From Microlunatus phosphovorus NM-1 (GTDB taxonomy: Bacteria > Actinomycetota > Actinomycetes > Propionibacteriales > Propionibacteriaceae): a DNA stretch of 64,000 nt. Made by a program: the position numbers and the translations under genes. The stretch is taken from NCBI RefSeq assembly GCF_000270245.1, contig NC_015635.1:5208001-5272000 (forward strand), written 5' to 3'. The notes beneath the pieces are model-generated. The model was not told where the DNA came from. It saw only the letters and a list, made by a program, of their open reading frames with translations, and did no database searches. This document shows positions 17,129 through 25,679 of this stretch, one piece after another (the stretch's first letter is position 1; each line of letters opens with the position of its first letter).

Positions 17129-18565
17129 CTACCGCAGGTCGAAGGTCGCCTCGGTCGACTGGCCCATGGCACGCCGTAGCTCGTGCAGCAGGTCGGGGTC
17201 GGAGCGACGCCAGCGACGCTGATTCAGCAGGTCCTCGACGCTGATCGTCACCGTGCCATCGCCGAATCTCGCGGCCTGCTGGGCGACCAACGAGTCGAGC
17301 TGGCCCTCGGTGAGCACCGCTGCAGAACGCCCGCTGTCGCGGTGATAGAGGGTACGCAGTCGCTGCTCGGCGGGCAGATCGACCACCGAGATGCCGGCTT
17401 CGCTCGCGGCGACCATCGACTCGCGCGCTTCCTGGGTGATCCACAGCGGCGGGGCGTTGTCATCGGCGACGGCGGCAGCGACCGTCTCGGCCGCGTCGGC
17501 ATGACCGATCCGGCGAGCGTTGGCTGCCATCCGCTCCAACCGCCCGGGCTCGGCCAGGACCTCGTCGATCTTGTAGCCGATGGTGTTCTCATAGTTGCAC
17601 TTGACCGCGGCGCCGGACTCCAGCAGATAGTCGCTGTTGCGGTCCTCCTGCCCCGGAATCGGCTTGATCAGCACCATCGGCAACCCGGCGGCCATGCACT
17701 CCGACGACGACAGACCCCCTGGCTTGCCGACGAAGAGGGAGGCGATCCGCATCAGGTCGGGCATGTCGGTGGAGTAACCGAGCACGCGATAGTCGTCCTC
17801 TCGCCCGGCAACCAGGGTCTCGACCTCGGACTTGAGCTCCGCGTTGTGCCCGCAGATCACCACGGCCTGGAACTTGCTCGTCATCCGCAACGTCTGCTTC
17901 ACCACGGCGGTGGTGTAGCTGCCGCCTGCCGCTCCGGCCGACAGCAGCAGCAACGGCTTGCTCGCATCCAGGTCGTACCGTTCTCGGACGGCGTCGGTGT
18001 CCACCGGCTCGCCGAACAGCGGGCGCACCGGGATTCCCGACGCGGTGAGCCGGTCTGCCGGCACGCCGATGGCCTCCATATAGGCCTTGGTCTCCGCACG
18101 CGCCACGAAGATCCGGCTGAACGGAGGGTTGAGCCACAGACCCTGGAAGTCGTAGTCGGTGGTCGCCACGAAGATCGGCGCGTCGATGACCGCCCGCGCC
18201 TGCAGCAGGGCCGCCAGCCGGGCAGGCAGGAAGTGAGTGCAGACCACCACATCCGGGTTGAAGCCCTTGATCCGCTTCACGGTCCCCATCGTGTTGAGCC
18301 GGTCGAACATCTCCACCGGCTTCTTGAGCTTGAACGGCGGATCGTTGGAGTCATAGCCCCAGCCGACCAGCCACGGCACCGCATCGACCAGCTTGAAGTA
18401 GGTCTTGCCGTAGAGATATTGGTAGGCATCGTTGGACAGCTCGAGGACATCGACGATGTCGGCGTACACCCCCGGCGTGGCGTTCAGGAACTTCTCGATG
18501 ACACCACCGGCCATGTTGTGGCCCGAACCGACACCCGCGGACAGGATCAAGACGCGCTTGCTCAC
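17129..18565 (-). CDS. MGDG-synthase-like diacylglycerol glycosyltransferase
   Basis: 478 aa. The N-terminus has the signature SAGVGSGHN at residues 9-17, as in monogalactosyldiacylglycerol synthases and processive diacylglycerol glucosyltransferases. The GT28-type C-terminal domain has VGKPGGLSSSECMAAGLPMVLIKPIPGQEDRN, which binds the nucleotide sugar. The enzyme probably adds hexose to a lipid acceptor at the cytoplasmic membrane face to make glycolipid. About 90 residues after the catalytic domain (from ITQEARESMV) are not part of the standard fold and have no recognised motif. Acceptor and sugar are inferred only from the family. Confidence 0.85.
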   Translation of the reverse strand: MSKRVLILSAGVGSGHNMAGGVIEKFLNATPGVYADIVDVLELSNDAYQYLYGKTYFKLVDAVPWLVGWGYDSNDPPFKLKKPVEMFDRLNTMGTVKRIKGFNPDVVVCTHFLPARLAALLQARAVIDAPIFVATTDYDFQGLWLNPPFSRIFVARAETKAYMEAIGVPADRLTASGIPVRPLFGEPVDTDAVRERYDLDASKPLLLLSAGAAGGSYTTAVVKQTLRMTSKFQAVVICGHNAELKSEVETLVAGREDDYRVLGYSTDMPDLMRIASLFVGKPGGLSSSECMAAGLPMVLIKPIPGQEDRNSDYLLESGAAVKCNYENTIGYKIDEVLAEPGRLERMAANARRIGHADAAETVAAAVADDNAPPLWITQEARESMVAASEAGISVVDLPAEQRLRTLYHRDSGRSAAVLTEGQLDSLVAQQAARFGDGTVTISVEDLLNQRRWRRSDPDLLHELRRAMGQSTEATFDLR

Positions 18566-18675
18566 GGGATATGTCTAGCGTACGGATCCGTTGTGCTGGT
18601 CGATGCGCGCCATCGATAGCCCAGAGTTCAACGTAAGAAGACGCTCGGGTTCGATCTTGGAGATGGCTCGTCGCG

Positions 18676-19335
18676 TCAACCGACAACGATGGTGGCTGCC
18701 AGCAGGAGGAAGCACCAGCCCGCCAACGGTGGTCCCCAATGCCTGGCACGGGCCAAAGCCGTGCGCTGGATCCGGCCGGCGAGGGCTGCGTAGCCGCCGT
18801 CGAACAACAGCCCGAGGCCCACTACGCAGGTGATCATCGTGGTGGCGAGCGGCGCCGACATAACGCCTCCGGGGATGAACTGCGGAACCAGTGCGAGGAA
18901 GAACACCAGAGACTTGGGGTTGAGCAGATCGACCAGCAGGCCGGCTCGGAAGATCCCCCACAAGGTGCGGCCGGGATCTGGAGCCGACACCGGCGCCGCC
19001 ATCGTCCGAGCTGGATGGTGCACCCCGGGGCTCAGGACCCCGGAATCCAGGGGCAGCCTGATCCCCAGCTGCCGCAGCCCGAGGAACGCCAGATAACCCG
19101 CCCCACCGAGTCGCAGCACGGTCAGCAGAGCCGGCGACGCGGCGATGACGGCCGAGACCCCCAGGCAGGCCGCGAGCACATGGGCCAGCAGCCCGGTCTC
19201 CAGCCCGAGCACCGCAACGATGCCGGCCACTCGGCCGTGCTGAACCCGCTGGGTGATGGCGAACAGCACCGACGGCCCTGGCACAGCCATCACCACCACG
19301 GTGATGCCCAGGAATCGGAGCAGGTCGAGGTCCAC
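18676..19335 (-). CDS. LysE/RhtB-family amino acid exporter
   Basis: About 219 aa and very hydrophobic, with the family hallmark MAVPGPSVLFAITQRVQHGRVAG near the N-terminus and six predicted helices. LysE/RhtB proteins export amino acids or related metabolites by proton antiport. I place the start at the GTG at 19335 because family members begin a few residues before the first helix. An in-frame ATG at 19371 would add 12 residues. Before the island inserted, tRNA-Thr lay directly upstream on the same strand, so part of the original transcription context has moved 31 kb away. Confidence 0.83.
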   Translation of the reverse strand: MDLDLLRFLGITVVVMAVPGPSVLFAITQRVQHGRVAGIVAVLGLETGLLAHVLAACLGVSAVIAASPALLTVLRLGGAGYLAFLGLRQLGIRLPLDSGVLSPGVHHPARTMAAPVSAPDPGRTLWGIFRAGLLVDLLNPKSLVFFLALVPQFIPGGVMSAPLATTMITCVVGLGLLFDGGYAALAGRIQRTALARARHWGPPLAGWCFLLLAATIVVG

Positions 19336-19392
19336 ACAGATCAGTGACCCGACGGTTGCAGCCAGATACATCCGCCGCGCAGAACCAAGACT

Positions 19393-19436
19393 GGAGCCGC
19401 CTTGGGGATTTGAACCCCAGACCTACGCATTACGAG
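19393..19436 (-). repeat. Attachment site copy A (distal tRNA-Thr 3' fragment)
   Basis: 44 bp identical to the 3' end of the tRNA-Thr gene at 50726-50797 (TPsiC arm, variable loop and part of the anticodon arm). It marks the original 3' end of the tRNA before integration. Identical copies are at 38146-38189 and 50724-50767. The sequence diverges right after GCATTACGAG. Confidence 0.93.
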
Positions 19437-19893
19437 TCGATCGGGAGTCGTCCCCCCGGGTCACGCTTGAGCGTGAATCTGTCCACTGCCGGGCGATCTA
19501 GACCGCCAAAGTGAACGCTGCTGGCTGCCGCTTTGGCTGCCACAGCGCCACAAACCGCGGACCTCCGCACGCGGCGAGAGGTCCGACTGGAACCGGTTCC
19601 CGACGTGACGTGGCTTGATGTCTGTGGCCCCAGCCCGGACCTGAATGGGCGAACATTCGTCACGCTGACGTGTCTCCCGACGCGCTGCGCATCCGCGAGA
19701 CGCTCCGAACATGTTGGTGGAGGCTTTGCTGAGCGTGAACCCGCGCACCCAGACGTGACGCTCGGTCCCGTTTGTGCCGGGCCGACCGCGTGACCTGCGG
19801 GCGCCTACCGCACCCGCACCTGGCAGGACTGTCAGAGGTGTGTGCGAGCGTACGAGTGCAGGTATCCATACCAGTACGTCCGCAGGTACGTGT
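19437..19893. other. Left arm of AICE1, no gene recognised
   Basis: About 460 bp between the att copy and the promoter of the first cargo gene. Open frames on both strands have no recognisable motif. No transfer origin, repeat or RNA gene can be assigned by eye. Confidence 0.5.
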
Positions 19894-19922
19894 TTGAGTG
19901 CTAGTTTGAGTGTTGCTACTTA
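19894..19922 (+). promoter_or_regulatory. Promoter of the three-gene cargo cassette
   Basis: TTGAGT at 19894-19899, a 17-bp spacer and TACTTA at 19917-19922, ending 14 bases before the ATG at 19937. The spacer holds a second GTTTGAGTG, so GTTTGAGTG occurs twice in tandem and could be an operator. Confidence 0.55.
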
Positions 19923-19936
19923 CGAAGGGGGTCCGT

Positions 19937-20764
19937 ATGGACACACCAGTGCCGCATCCGCTGGTGTACGCCGTGATCGAGATAAGGGTGCCGTTCGCGC
20001 CGCGACTCAGCAAGGGTGAGACTGCCGAGCTGCTGCAGGAAGCGTTAGCGGAACTCCCGGTCTTGCGCGCAGAGAAACGGCAGCGCCTCGTTCCAAAGGA
20101 CGGAAACATCCAAGTGGAGATCGAGGACGGCTGGCGGTTCCTAGACCTCGCCAATTCGCGCAGCCTTGTTGTCACGAACACATCAATCGTTTATGAGACC
20201 ACTAGATACCCAGGGTTCGAAACCTTTCTGGGCGAGTTCATTGCGTGTCTTCACCTGATATCGGAACATGCACGACCAGCTGGGTACGAGCGGCTGGGCC
20301 TTCGCTACATAAATGAGGTCTGGCCAACCCGGCCAGTCCAGTCATTTGACGACTGGAAACAGTGGATCGCACCTGAACTGGTTACGACTCTCGTGCGCAG
20401 CGAGGGTGAAGTTCACCGAAATGTTGATGGAGATAGACCACAACTCCGAGACCTGGAAGTACACCTCCAGTTCTCGCTCGCTGACAACTGTGCACTAACC
20501 ACCAGGGTTGCTACACAAACGGGCTTGGGCGTCGTCGGAAATGACCCACTGAAGCGTTGGGTCACGCCCGCGGCGGCAGGCAACTTCTGCGTCATCGATT
20601 TTGACGGTTTCTGGCCACGGATTCCTGACTCAATTCAACCCTTCGATATTGAGAAGATTTCCAGGCAATTGAAGGCTGTCCACAATCCTGTCAAAGGTGG
20701 ATTTGGATGGGCTACAACTCATGAATTCAGACAATCCGCCAAACTGAAAGATAACTATGTCTAG
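19937..20764 (+). CDS. TIGR04255-like family protein
   Basis: 275 aa. The N-terminus has the pattern PHPLVYAVIEIRVPFAPRLSKGE, then IQVEIEDGWRFLDLANSRSLVVTNTSIVYETTRYPGFETFLGEFI and YERLGLRYINEV, which I recognise as the TIGR04255 layout (uncharacterised proteins often near defence or toxin-type genes). The biochemical function is unknown. The ATG at 19937 has GAAGGGGG a few bases upstream. The stop overlaps the next start by 8 bp, so translation is coupled. GC content is visibly lower than in the chromosomal genes, with AT-rich codons near the 3' end, consistent with transfer. Confidence 0.7.
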   Translation: MDTPVPHPLVYAVIEIRVPFAPRLSKGETAELLQEALAELPVLRAEKRQRLVPKDGNIQVEIEDGWRFLDLANSRSLVVTNTSIVYETTRYPGFETFLGEFIACLHLISEHARPAGYERLGLRYINEVWPTRPVQSFDDWKQWIAPELVTTLVRSEGEVHRNVDGDRPQLRDLEVHLQFSLADNCALTTRVATQTGLGVVGNDPLKRWVTPAAAGNFCVIDFDGFWPRIPDSIQPFDIEKISRQLKAVHNPVKGGFGWATTHEFRQSAKLKDNYV

Positions 20765-21386
20765 GGTTGAAACGCAGCCAGCTATGCCGGTTCTTCAGAC
20801 CTCGCACGATTCCACCGGCGCTGGATCGCAGCAAATTCGCGAGCTTCGTTCGATGACCGCGGGCCTTCGGGACGTCGTCAACGTTCTGAACGTTGACTCG
20901 CAGGAGTTGCACCAGTCATTCCAACGCTACGACCTCGATGATAGGGCCGCCATAAAAGCCAAGAGAGGCGTCGTCGCTCTCCTAGACGAATTGTACGAAC
21001 GAGGACTGGGATGGAACGACATCGCCACCTCGATTGGCGTCAGCCTGTCCGCGGTTCGGAAGTGGAGAAAGAATGGAGAGTGCACGGCGGCCAACCGTCT
21101 TGGACTTGCGCGTGTTGCTGCGTTGCTCGATCTAGCAGAAGAAGCGTTCGTCGTCGATGCGGCCGGCTGGCTTCTGACACCGCTGGTTGGGGACCATACT
21201 GTTCGGTACATCGACCTTGTTGCCGCGGAGCGCTTCGATCTCGTGCTAGATTCCGCGTTCCAGCGAAAGACTGCAACTCAAGCGATGGACGCTTTCGACG
21301 CAGACTGGCGCATCAACCGTAGGCGACAGTTTGATGTAACGCTTGATTCAGACGGAGTCCGCAGCCTGAGGCGCCGAAAGCAATAG
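20757..21386 (+). CDS. HTH protein with MbcA/Xre-like C-terminal region
   Basis: 209 aa. Residues about 70-110 hold a helix-turn-helix (RGLGWNDIATSIGVSLSAVRKWRKNGECTAANRLGLARVAALLDL). The following WLLTPLVGDHTVRYIDLVAAERFDLVLD resembles the C-terminal helix pair of Xre/MbcA/ParS antitoxins (DUF2384-like), where W..TP....G.TP.DLL is typical. It may be an antitoxin-like or regulatory partner of the flanking genes. It overlaps the upstream gene by 8 bp and precedes the third gene by only 33 bp, so the three probably form one operon. The assignment is by motif only. Confidence 0.6.
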   Translation: MSRVETQPAMPVLQTSHDSTGAGSQQIRELRSMTAGLRDVVNVLNVDSQELHQSFQRYDLDDRAAIKAKRGVVALLDELYERGLGWNDIATSIGVSLSAVRKWRKNGECTAANRLGLARVAALLDLAEEAFVVDAAGWLLTPLVGDHTVRYIDLVAAERFDLVLDSAFQRKTATQAMDAFDADWRINRRRQFDVTLDSDGVRSLRRRKQ

Positions 21387-21419
21387 AAGTGCTCACGACC
21401 TACTAGACGGGTGAACGCG

Positions 21420-22130
21420 ATGGCAGACGAGATCCTCGCTGATCCTACTGATATGGACGCCATACTCCTCGGAACTGACAGTGTTCCGATAAGCCGACCG
21501 ATTATGTTTGGTGACATTTTTCAGGACGTGTCCTGTTCGAGAGGAGGCGACGCGGAGGGTCTCGTGATGATAATGAGCCACCCGTGTTCCATGCGGCGTG
21601 GAGCCAAACTGAAGGAGCGTATTCTGACTGCGAGGGTAAGTCCCTTCGATCAGAACCTCTCCTCGCGACGGTGGCGTACAGGCTACTATGATCTGTTTCC
21701 CGTACGTGGACCCGGGGGCCCCTCAGAGCAATACGTCGTGGAGTTGAGTGAGTTGCACTCGGCGGATAGCGGGTGCCTGCAGCTAGAGAAGCGAAATACT
21801 TCGTTGAGCGACCACGGTGTCGCAGTTCTGCTGCAGCGCTGGATCTATCAGACGTCGCGGGATCCTGTTCCACATGAAGATTTGCTCGAACTTATCGCAC
21901 CGGTGATGGCTGAGATTGAAATGCAAGAATCGTGGTGCGATGCCGCGCTAGAGGCCGCCGAGGACCGCTCCGATGACAATGGTGTCGTGGTGAACGCCTC
22001 AGACTCTTTTCAGTCCTACATCGGACGACCTGGAGAGGGTGGGGTCCGGGATCAGATTCAGGACGCCTCAAGAAGAGCTAGTGCCCGAAGGCAGATTCGC
22101 GTGGAGATCAGTCGCCGGTTCGGCGCCTAG
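21420..22130 (+). CDS. Unknown protein, third gene of cargo cassette
   Basis: 236 aa from the ATG at 21420, which has GGGTGA upstream; an in-frame GTG at 21411 is also possible. No family is recognised. A conserved-looking core reads MFGDIFQDVSCSRGGDAEGLVMIMSHPCSMRRGAKLKERILTARV, with a hydrophobic strand followed by SHPC, like proteins with a VVxTxxCD motif after a GDIF/GDVF box. The C-terminal third is charged and helical. Its tight spacing behind the HTH protein suggests a toxin/effector or sensor role, which is inference. The ISAs1 element begins 53 bp after its stop. Confidence 0.6.
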   Translation: MADEILADPTDMDAILLGTDSVPISRPIMFGDIFQDVSCSRGGDAEGLVMIMSHPCSMRRGAKLKERILTARVSPFDQNLSSRRWRTGYYDLFPVRGPGGPSEQYVVELSELHSADSGCLQLEKRNTSLSDHGVAVLLQRWIYQTSRDPVPHEDLLELIAPVMAEIEMQESWCDAALEAAEDRSDDNGVVVNASDSFQSYIGRPGEGGVRDQIQDASRRASARRQIRVEISRRFGA

Positions 22131-22140
22131 ACAGCACGAA

Positions 22141-22173
22141 CTGCCGCATCAGTTTCAACTAGCAGTGCGGAGT
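22141..22173 (+). other. Small imperfect hairpin before the ISAs1 insertion
   Basis: CCGCA near 22144 pairs with TGCGG near 22166, and an inner AGTT/AACT pair lies between. In the pre-insertion sequence this hairpin sat about 50 bases before the DUF3800 start. It could be a terminator of the upstream cassette or part of a retron RNA. It is too short to decide. Confidence 0.3.
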
Positions 22174-22183
22174 CTGCGCTGAC

Positions 22184-23530
22184 CAGGGTCAATTCAAAGT
22201 TGATTCTGTTGTGACTGGTGTGACCTGGGCGTGATCGATCAGGTCGAGCAGTTGGCCGGTTTGGCGACCGAGGCTGCGGGTCGCGGCGGCGATGTTGGTG
22301 TGTTTCCCGCGGAGTCGGAGGAGTCCGATCGCAGTGTTGCGCAGGGTTGCCATCAGCTGGGGCAGGGTGCCGGTGCGCACGGTGGAGTGGTCCTCGTCGA
22401 AGGTGAGATCACGCACCCAATGCACCTTGTTCTCGATGCTCCAATGACCACGGACCAAGGTCGCGAGGTCGGCCGGGGCGATGTCTGACCAGCCGAGACT
22501 GGTGACCACATAGACGATCTCCTGCGTGGTCTCGCCGGTGGCGGTCTCGGTCCGGTTCCGCACGATCCGGCCGACGAGCCGGGCGTGCGGGAACCCGATC
22601 CCGGCCCGGACACCGGTCAGCTGCAGGGTACGGGACTCCCGTCGCCCATGCCCTTTCTCCACCACACGATGAGCGACCGGCACCTTGCTCCACGGGAGCC
22701 CGGCGAGCTGGTCGTACAAGGTGGGCTGGTTCCGTTTCACCACGAAGACGTACCGGCCGCCGTGCCGGTGCAGATAGTGGGCATGGCCACGTTGCGTGTG
22801 GAGAGCATCGGCGGTGACGATGACGCCGTTGAGGTTGATCCGGTCCAACACCGCCGCGAACGCGGCGATCTCATGATCTTTCCCGCCGGCGTTGACCTGC
22901 CCCAACGGCACCCCGGTGGCATGGTCGACGATCGAGAACAGATGCACCCTCGACCCATCCACACCGCGGGCGCCGCGGCAGGTCTTGCCATCCACCGCGA
23001 CCGCCCGCCACCGCGACGAGACCGGTGTCAGCGTGGCCAGCCAGGCGTGCAGGACCGCGTCCACCACCTCCGGGTCGACCCGCAACAGCACCCGGCGGAT
23101 CGTCGACAGGCTCGGCGGCCGCCGGGTGATCCCCAACCGTGGCCAATGCCAGGTGGGCAGATCCGCTGCCCATCCGGCGATCGAAGCCAGACTCCGTGAT
23201 CCGCCGACCACCGCGGCCAACGCGACCACCAGCACGGTGGCCAGCTCATACCGGCGGCCCCGCCGGCCCCGCGGATCGGTGATGATCGACAACACCTCCC
23301 ACACCTCGACCGGAACACCGTGACCGGGTTCGACCTGATGGGCGCGCAGCGCATCAGCGGCCGGGATGAGAGAAGATACGGGTGCGGGCACGGCAGGACT
23401 CCGATCGATCGGCAGTGGACGTCAAGCACCCACCACGATCCCGGTATCCACCGTGCCCGCCCGGCTTATACCTCACCCATGGCGTGTCAACCCGACACCA
23501 CGCCGCAACCACGACTTTGAACAAGCCCTG
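22184..23530 (-). mobile_element. ISAs1-family insertion sequence (1347 bp)
   Basis: The ends read CAGGGTCAATTCAAAGTTGA on the left and, reversed, CAGGGCTTGTTCAAAGTCGT on the right, forming an imperfect terminal inverted repeat. The 10-bp direct repeat CTGCGCTGAC flanks it at 22174-22183 and 23531-23540. Removing the element and one repeat leaves the upstream cassette and the DUF3800 gene 77 bp apart. Confidence 0.92.
22189..23391 (-). CDS. ISAs1-family transposase
   Basis: 400 aa. The N-terminal H-repeat-associated region ([41 protein letters not shown]) and the DDE core with [61 protein letters not shown] and [28 protein letters not shown] match the ISAs1 family closely. The catalytic Asp, Asp and Glu are all present (VDGK, TADA, IEN), so it looks intact. 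Its stop codon lies inside the left terminal repeat. It has inserted between the cassette at 19937-22130 and the retron pair, transcribed against them. Confidence 0.95.
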   Translation of the reverse strand: MPAPVSSLIPAADALRAHQVEPGHGVPVEVWEVLSIITDPRGRRGRRYELATVLVVALAAVVGGSRSLASIAGWAADLPTWHWPRLGITRRPPSLSTIRRVLLRVDPEVVDAVLHAWLATLTPVSSRWRAVAVDGKTCRGARGVDGSRVHLFSIVDHATGVPLGQVNAGGKDHEIAAFAAVLDRINLNGVIVTADALHTQRGHAHYLHRHGGRYVFVVKRNQPTLYDQLAGLPWSKVPVAHRVVEKGHGRRESRTLQLTGVRAGIGFPHARLVGRIVRNRTETATGETTQEIVYVVTSLGWSDIAPADLATLVRGHWSIENKVHWVRDLTFDEDHSTVRTGTLPQLMATLRNTAIGLLRLRGKHTNIAAATRSLGRQTGQLLDLIDHAQVTPVTTESTLN

Positions 23531-23564
23531 CTGCGCTGACGCCAACGGGGCTACGATCAAGTAC

Positions 23565-24380
23565 ATGCCGCAACAGTGGGTCACCGTTGGAGACCGTGTC
23601 CAACGCACCGAATCTCGGATCGACGATCCTGAAGGCACGATCCATATTGCGTTGGACGAGTCGTTCTCCCCGGTGGTCTGTGTCGGAGCCGCCGTTGCAG
23701 ACAGTGACTTCTCTGCGATCAATTCCGAAATCGAGAACCTATACGCAGATCTCACAAGTTACAGTTGGATGGCCGATCAGGAGAGCTTCAAGAAGTTCGT
23801 CAAGGACGGCTTCCATATGTCAAATGACGATCAAGCGATTGCTGATCGCTTTATTGCGTTCCAAGCGCACGCTATCGGATTCAGCAGCTTCATCTTCTTC
23901 ACCGAATCACAGGCGCGGACAAAGAATCGCCTAACACTGCTGCTATACAGAGAGCTGCTGCGGACTCTATTTCAAAGATATCGTTCACGACCGCTCATTC
24001 GATTGTACTTCGAGCAGAATTCCGAAATGGAACGATACTTCGGAAAGGTTGCGGCCAACTCATTGAGAAACGTGAGCCGCCCGCGACCGACAGTGCAACT
24101 TAAGATTTGCGAAAAGCAGGATCCGCCGCTGTTGGCGATCTCTGATTACACAATGTTGACTTTTTCGCGGTGGTGGGCTGGCTTTAGGAACTGCCCGCCA
24201 AAATCAGTCTCAACGAAGGACTTCACCTGGCGCAACTTAAACGCCATAAGGCGATCTATCTCCGTGATCCGCTCGCTGGAGCATGGAACGATTGCACGCC
24301 GAGACCTTCCATTCTCGGAAGTGATACAGTCTGAACTGGGTGGGGGCGACGCCCTAGGTGTGCGAGGTCGCACGCGTTGA
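23565..24380 (+). CDS. DUF3800-like protein, retron-associated
   Basis: 271 aa. The N-terminal strand IHIALDESFSP fits the DUF3800 pattern of a strand ending in DES(G), followed later by a strand with LYFEQNSEMERYF and by LAISDYTMLTFSRWW, in the place of the family's ADY motif near the C-terminus. DUF3800 proteins are predicted RNase H-like nucleases. It is followed at once by a retron RT whose GTG lies 22 bases inside it, so the two are coupled. No good ribosome site precedes the ATG at 23565, and an in-frame stop lies upstream even in the reconstructed pre-IS sequence. The domain call is from motif pattern only. Confidence 0.65.
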   Translation: MPQQWVTVGDRVQRTESRIDDPEGTIHIALDESFSPVVCVGAAVADSDFSAINSEIENLYADLTSYSWMADQESFKKFVKDGFHMSNDDQAIADRFIAFQAHAIGFSSFIFFTESQARTKNRLTLLLYRELLRTLFQRYRSRPLIRLYFEQNSEMERYFGKVAANSLRNVSRPRPTVQLKICEKQDPPLLAISDYTMLTFSRWWAGFRNCPPKSVSTKDFTWRNLNAIRRSISVIRSLEHGTIARRDLPFSEVIQSELGGGDALGVRGRTR

Positions 24381-25401
24381 TCGTTCCAACTGGCGCTTCG
24401 GCTCGCCCCCACCTCCTTATGAGCCTCGCATGACTCTTTCGCGAGTGCGAGAGCTCGAATTGAAGATGGGATACGCTCCCGGGAGTCTCGATCGGCTGGC
24501 GCGAATTTTCGATGCCGGGGCCGGCCACTCCGTAATACGAATCTCGTCCGGAAAATCCAAGACCAGACACGTCGTGCGGCCAACTGTTGCACTTGACGGG
24601 ATGCTGAAGTCGTTGAGAAGAGTCCTTGAGGCCGAGTTGGGTTTCGAACCTATGGACTGCGTGCACGGATGCGTGCGCGGGCGCAGCATACTGACTAATG
24701 CGAGCATGCATTTGGCGCGCCCCGTTGTGTTGCGGGTGGACCTAAAGGATTTTTTCGACTCTATATCTACCAGCGATATCAGCGATGCGTTTAAAGTTCT
24801 CGATGTCGACGATGAGACCGCTGAGCTGCTCGCGCGCTGTACAACAATTCACGGCCGAATGCGCGCCGGCTTGAGCACCAGCCCGCTCCTCGCCAATCTC
24901 GTATTCAATTCTACGGACCGCGACTTGCAGGAAATCGCGGCTCGGCTCGATCTGACTTACACGAGATATGTCGACGACTTGGTCTTTTCAGGAGAGACCA
25001 TCACTGATGACACGCTGGCAACTATAGCCGAACAGATAGTGGCGCGGGGCTGGACGATAAACGCTCGGAAGACGAGGTTCATGCGATCCGGGGGGGCGCA
25101 GTACGTCACTGGCTTGTCGGTCGACGTGGAGAGCGGCCCACACCTGCCCAGACGAATGAAGCGGTTCCTGCGCCTGGAAGTGCACTATGCGACGCTTCAC
25201 GGATTCGGCAGTGGTTCAACAGGTAAGCGCCGGCTGATTGGCCTAATCAACTACGCCAAGTGCGTCGAGCCGTGGTTGGGCGCAGAGCTCCATGACTCTA
25301 TAAGAGAAGCGGGACTACTTGTAGGCCGAAGCGAGAGCGAAGACGCGTTCGAGGACGCAGAAGACTTCTGGGATGAGTTGGGCCTGCGGGACGAGTACTA
25401 G
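24358..25401 (+). CDS. Retron-type reverse transcriptase
   Basis: 347 aa, typical retron RT length. The hallmark motifs are all visible: NAxxH as N114-A-S-M-H118, the catalytic strand VLRVDLKDFFDSIS with D128 and D131, a SPLLAN block at 175-180 in place of the usual TSPxLSN, YVDD at 204-207, and VTG at 250-252. Together NAxxH and VTG separate retron RTs from group II intron and DGR enzymes. The protein should prime on its own msr-msd RNA to make msDNA, with the adjacent DUF3800 protein as likely effector. I use the GTG at 24358, behind a G-rich ribosome site. An in-frame ATG at 24430 is the alternative and keeps all RT motifs. Confidence 0.9.
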   Translation: MCEVARVDRSNWRFGSPPPPYEPRMTLSRVRELELKMGYAPGSLDRLARIFDAGAGHSVIRISSGKSKTRHVVRPTVALDGMLKSLRRVLEAELGFEPMDCVHGCVRGRSILTNASMHLARPVVLRVDLKDFFDSISTSDISDAFKVLDVDDETAELLARCTTIHGRMRAGLSTSPLLANLVFNSTDRDLQEIAARLDLTYTRYVDDLVFSGETITDDTLATIAEQIVARGWTINARKTRFMRSGGAQYVTGLSVDVESGPHLPRRMKRFLRLEVHYATLHGFGSGSTGKRRLIGLINYAKCVEPWLGAELHDSIREAGLLVGRSESEDAFEDAEDFWDELGLRDEY

Positions 25402-25406
25402 GCCTG

Positions 25407-25485
25407 GCGAGGACCGGCCCGCAGCGAGCGCAGCGAGCGAGGACACGGACCGCAGCCCGGCGAGCGCAGCGAGCCGCTTGATCCA
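25407..25485. repeat. AICE intergenic repeat (copy 1), about 80 bp
   Basis: GC-rich sequence beginning GCGAGGACCGGCCCGCAGCG directly after the RT stop and ending CTTGATCCA. A near-identical copy is at 40513-40594 in AICE2, also just after a cargo operon. It contains internal AGCGAGCG repeats. The function is unknown. It could act as a terminator-like element or a recombination scar. Confidence 0.75.
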
Positions 25486-25679
25486 GTAGAGCCAGATCCA
25501 GCAGTACGTCCTGTCCGCCCGAATGGCTCTGATCTTCTGTCGAAGTGAGAGTGGGGGCGGTCCAATGTCGCTTCTTTTAGGGTTGGGGTGGTTTGAGGGG
25601 GTGGAGGACGATTGGACTTCCCCCCGTTTGACGGACACCTGACCTGAGGTGGCCACTGGTCACCAGGGAGGATGTCGTT

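Noticed and set aside
16365-17444. Longer frame for the P-loop kinase
   Set aside because: The upstream part overlaps the glycosyltransferase gene and lacks a start signal. The ATG at 17000 has a good ribosome site.
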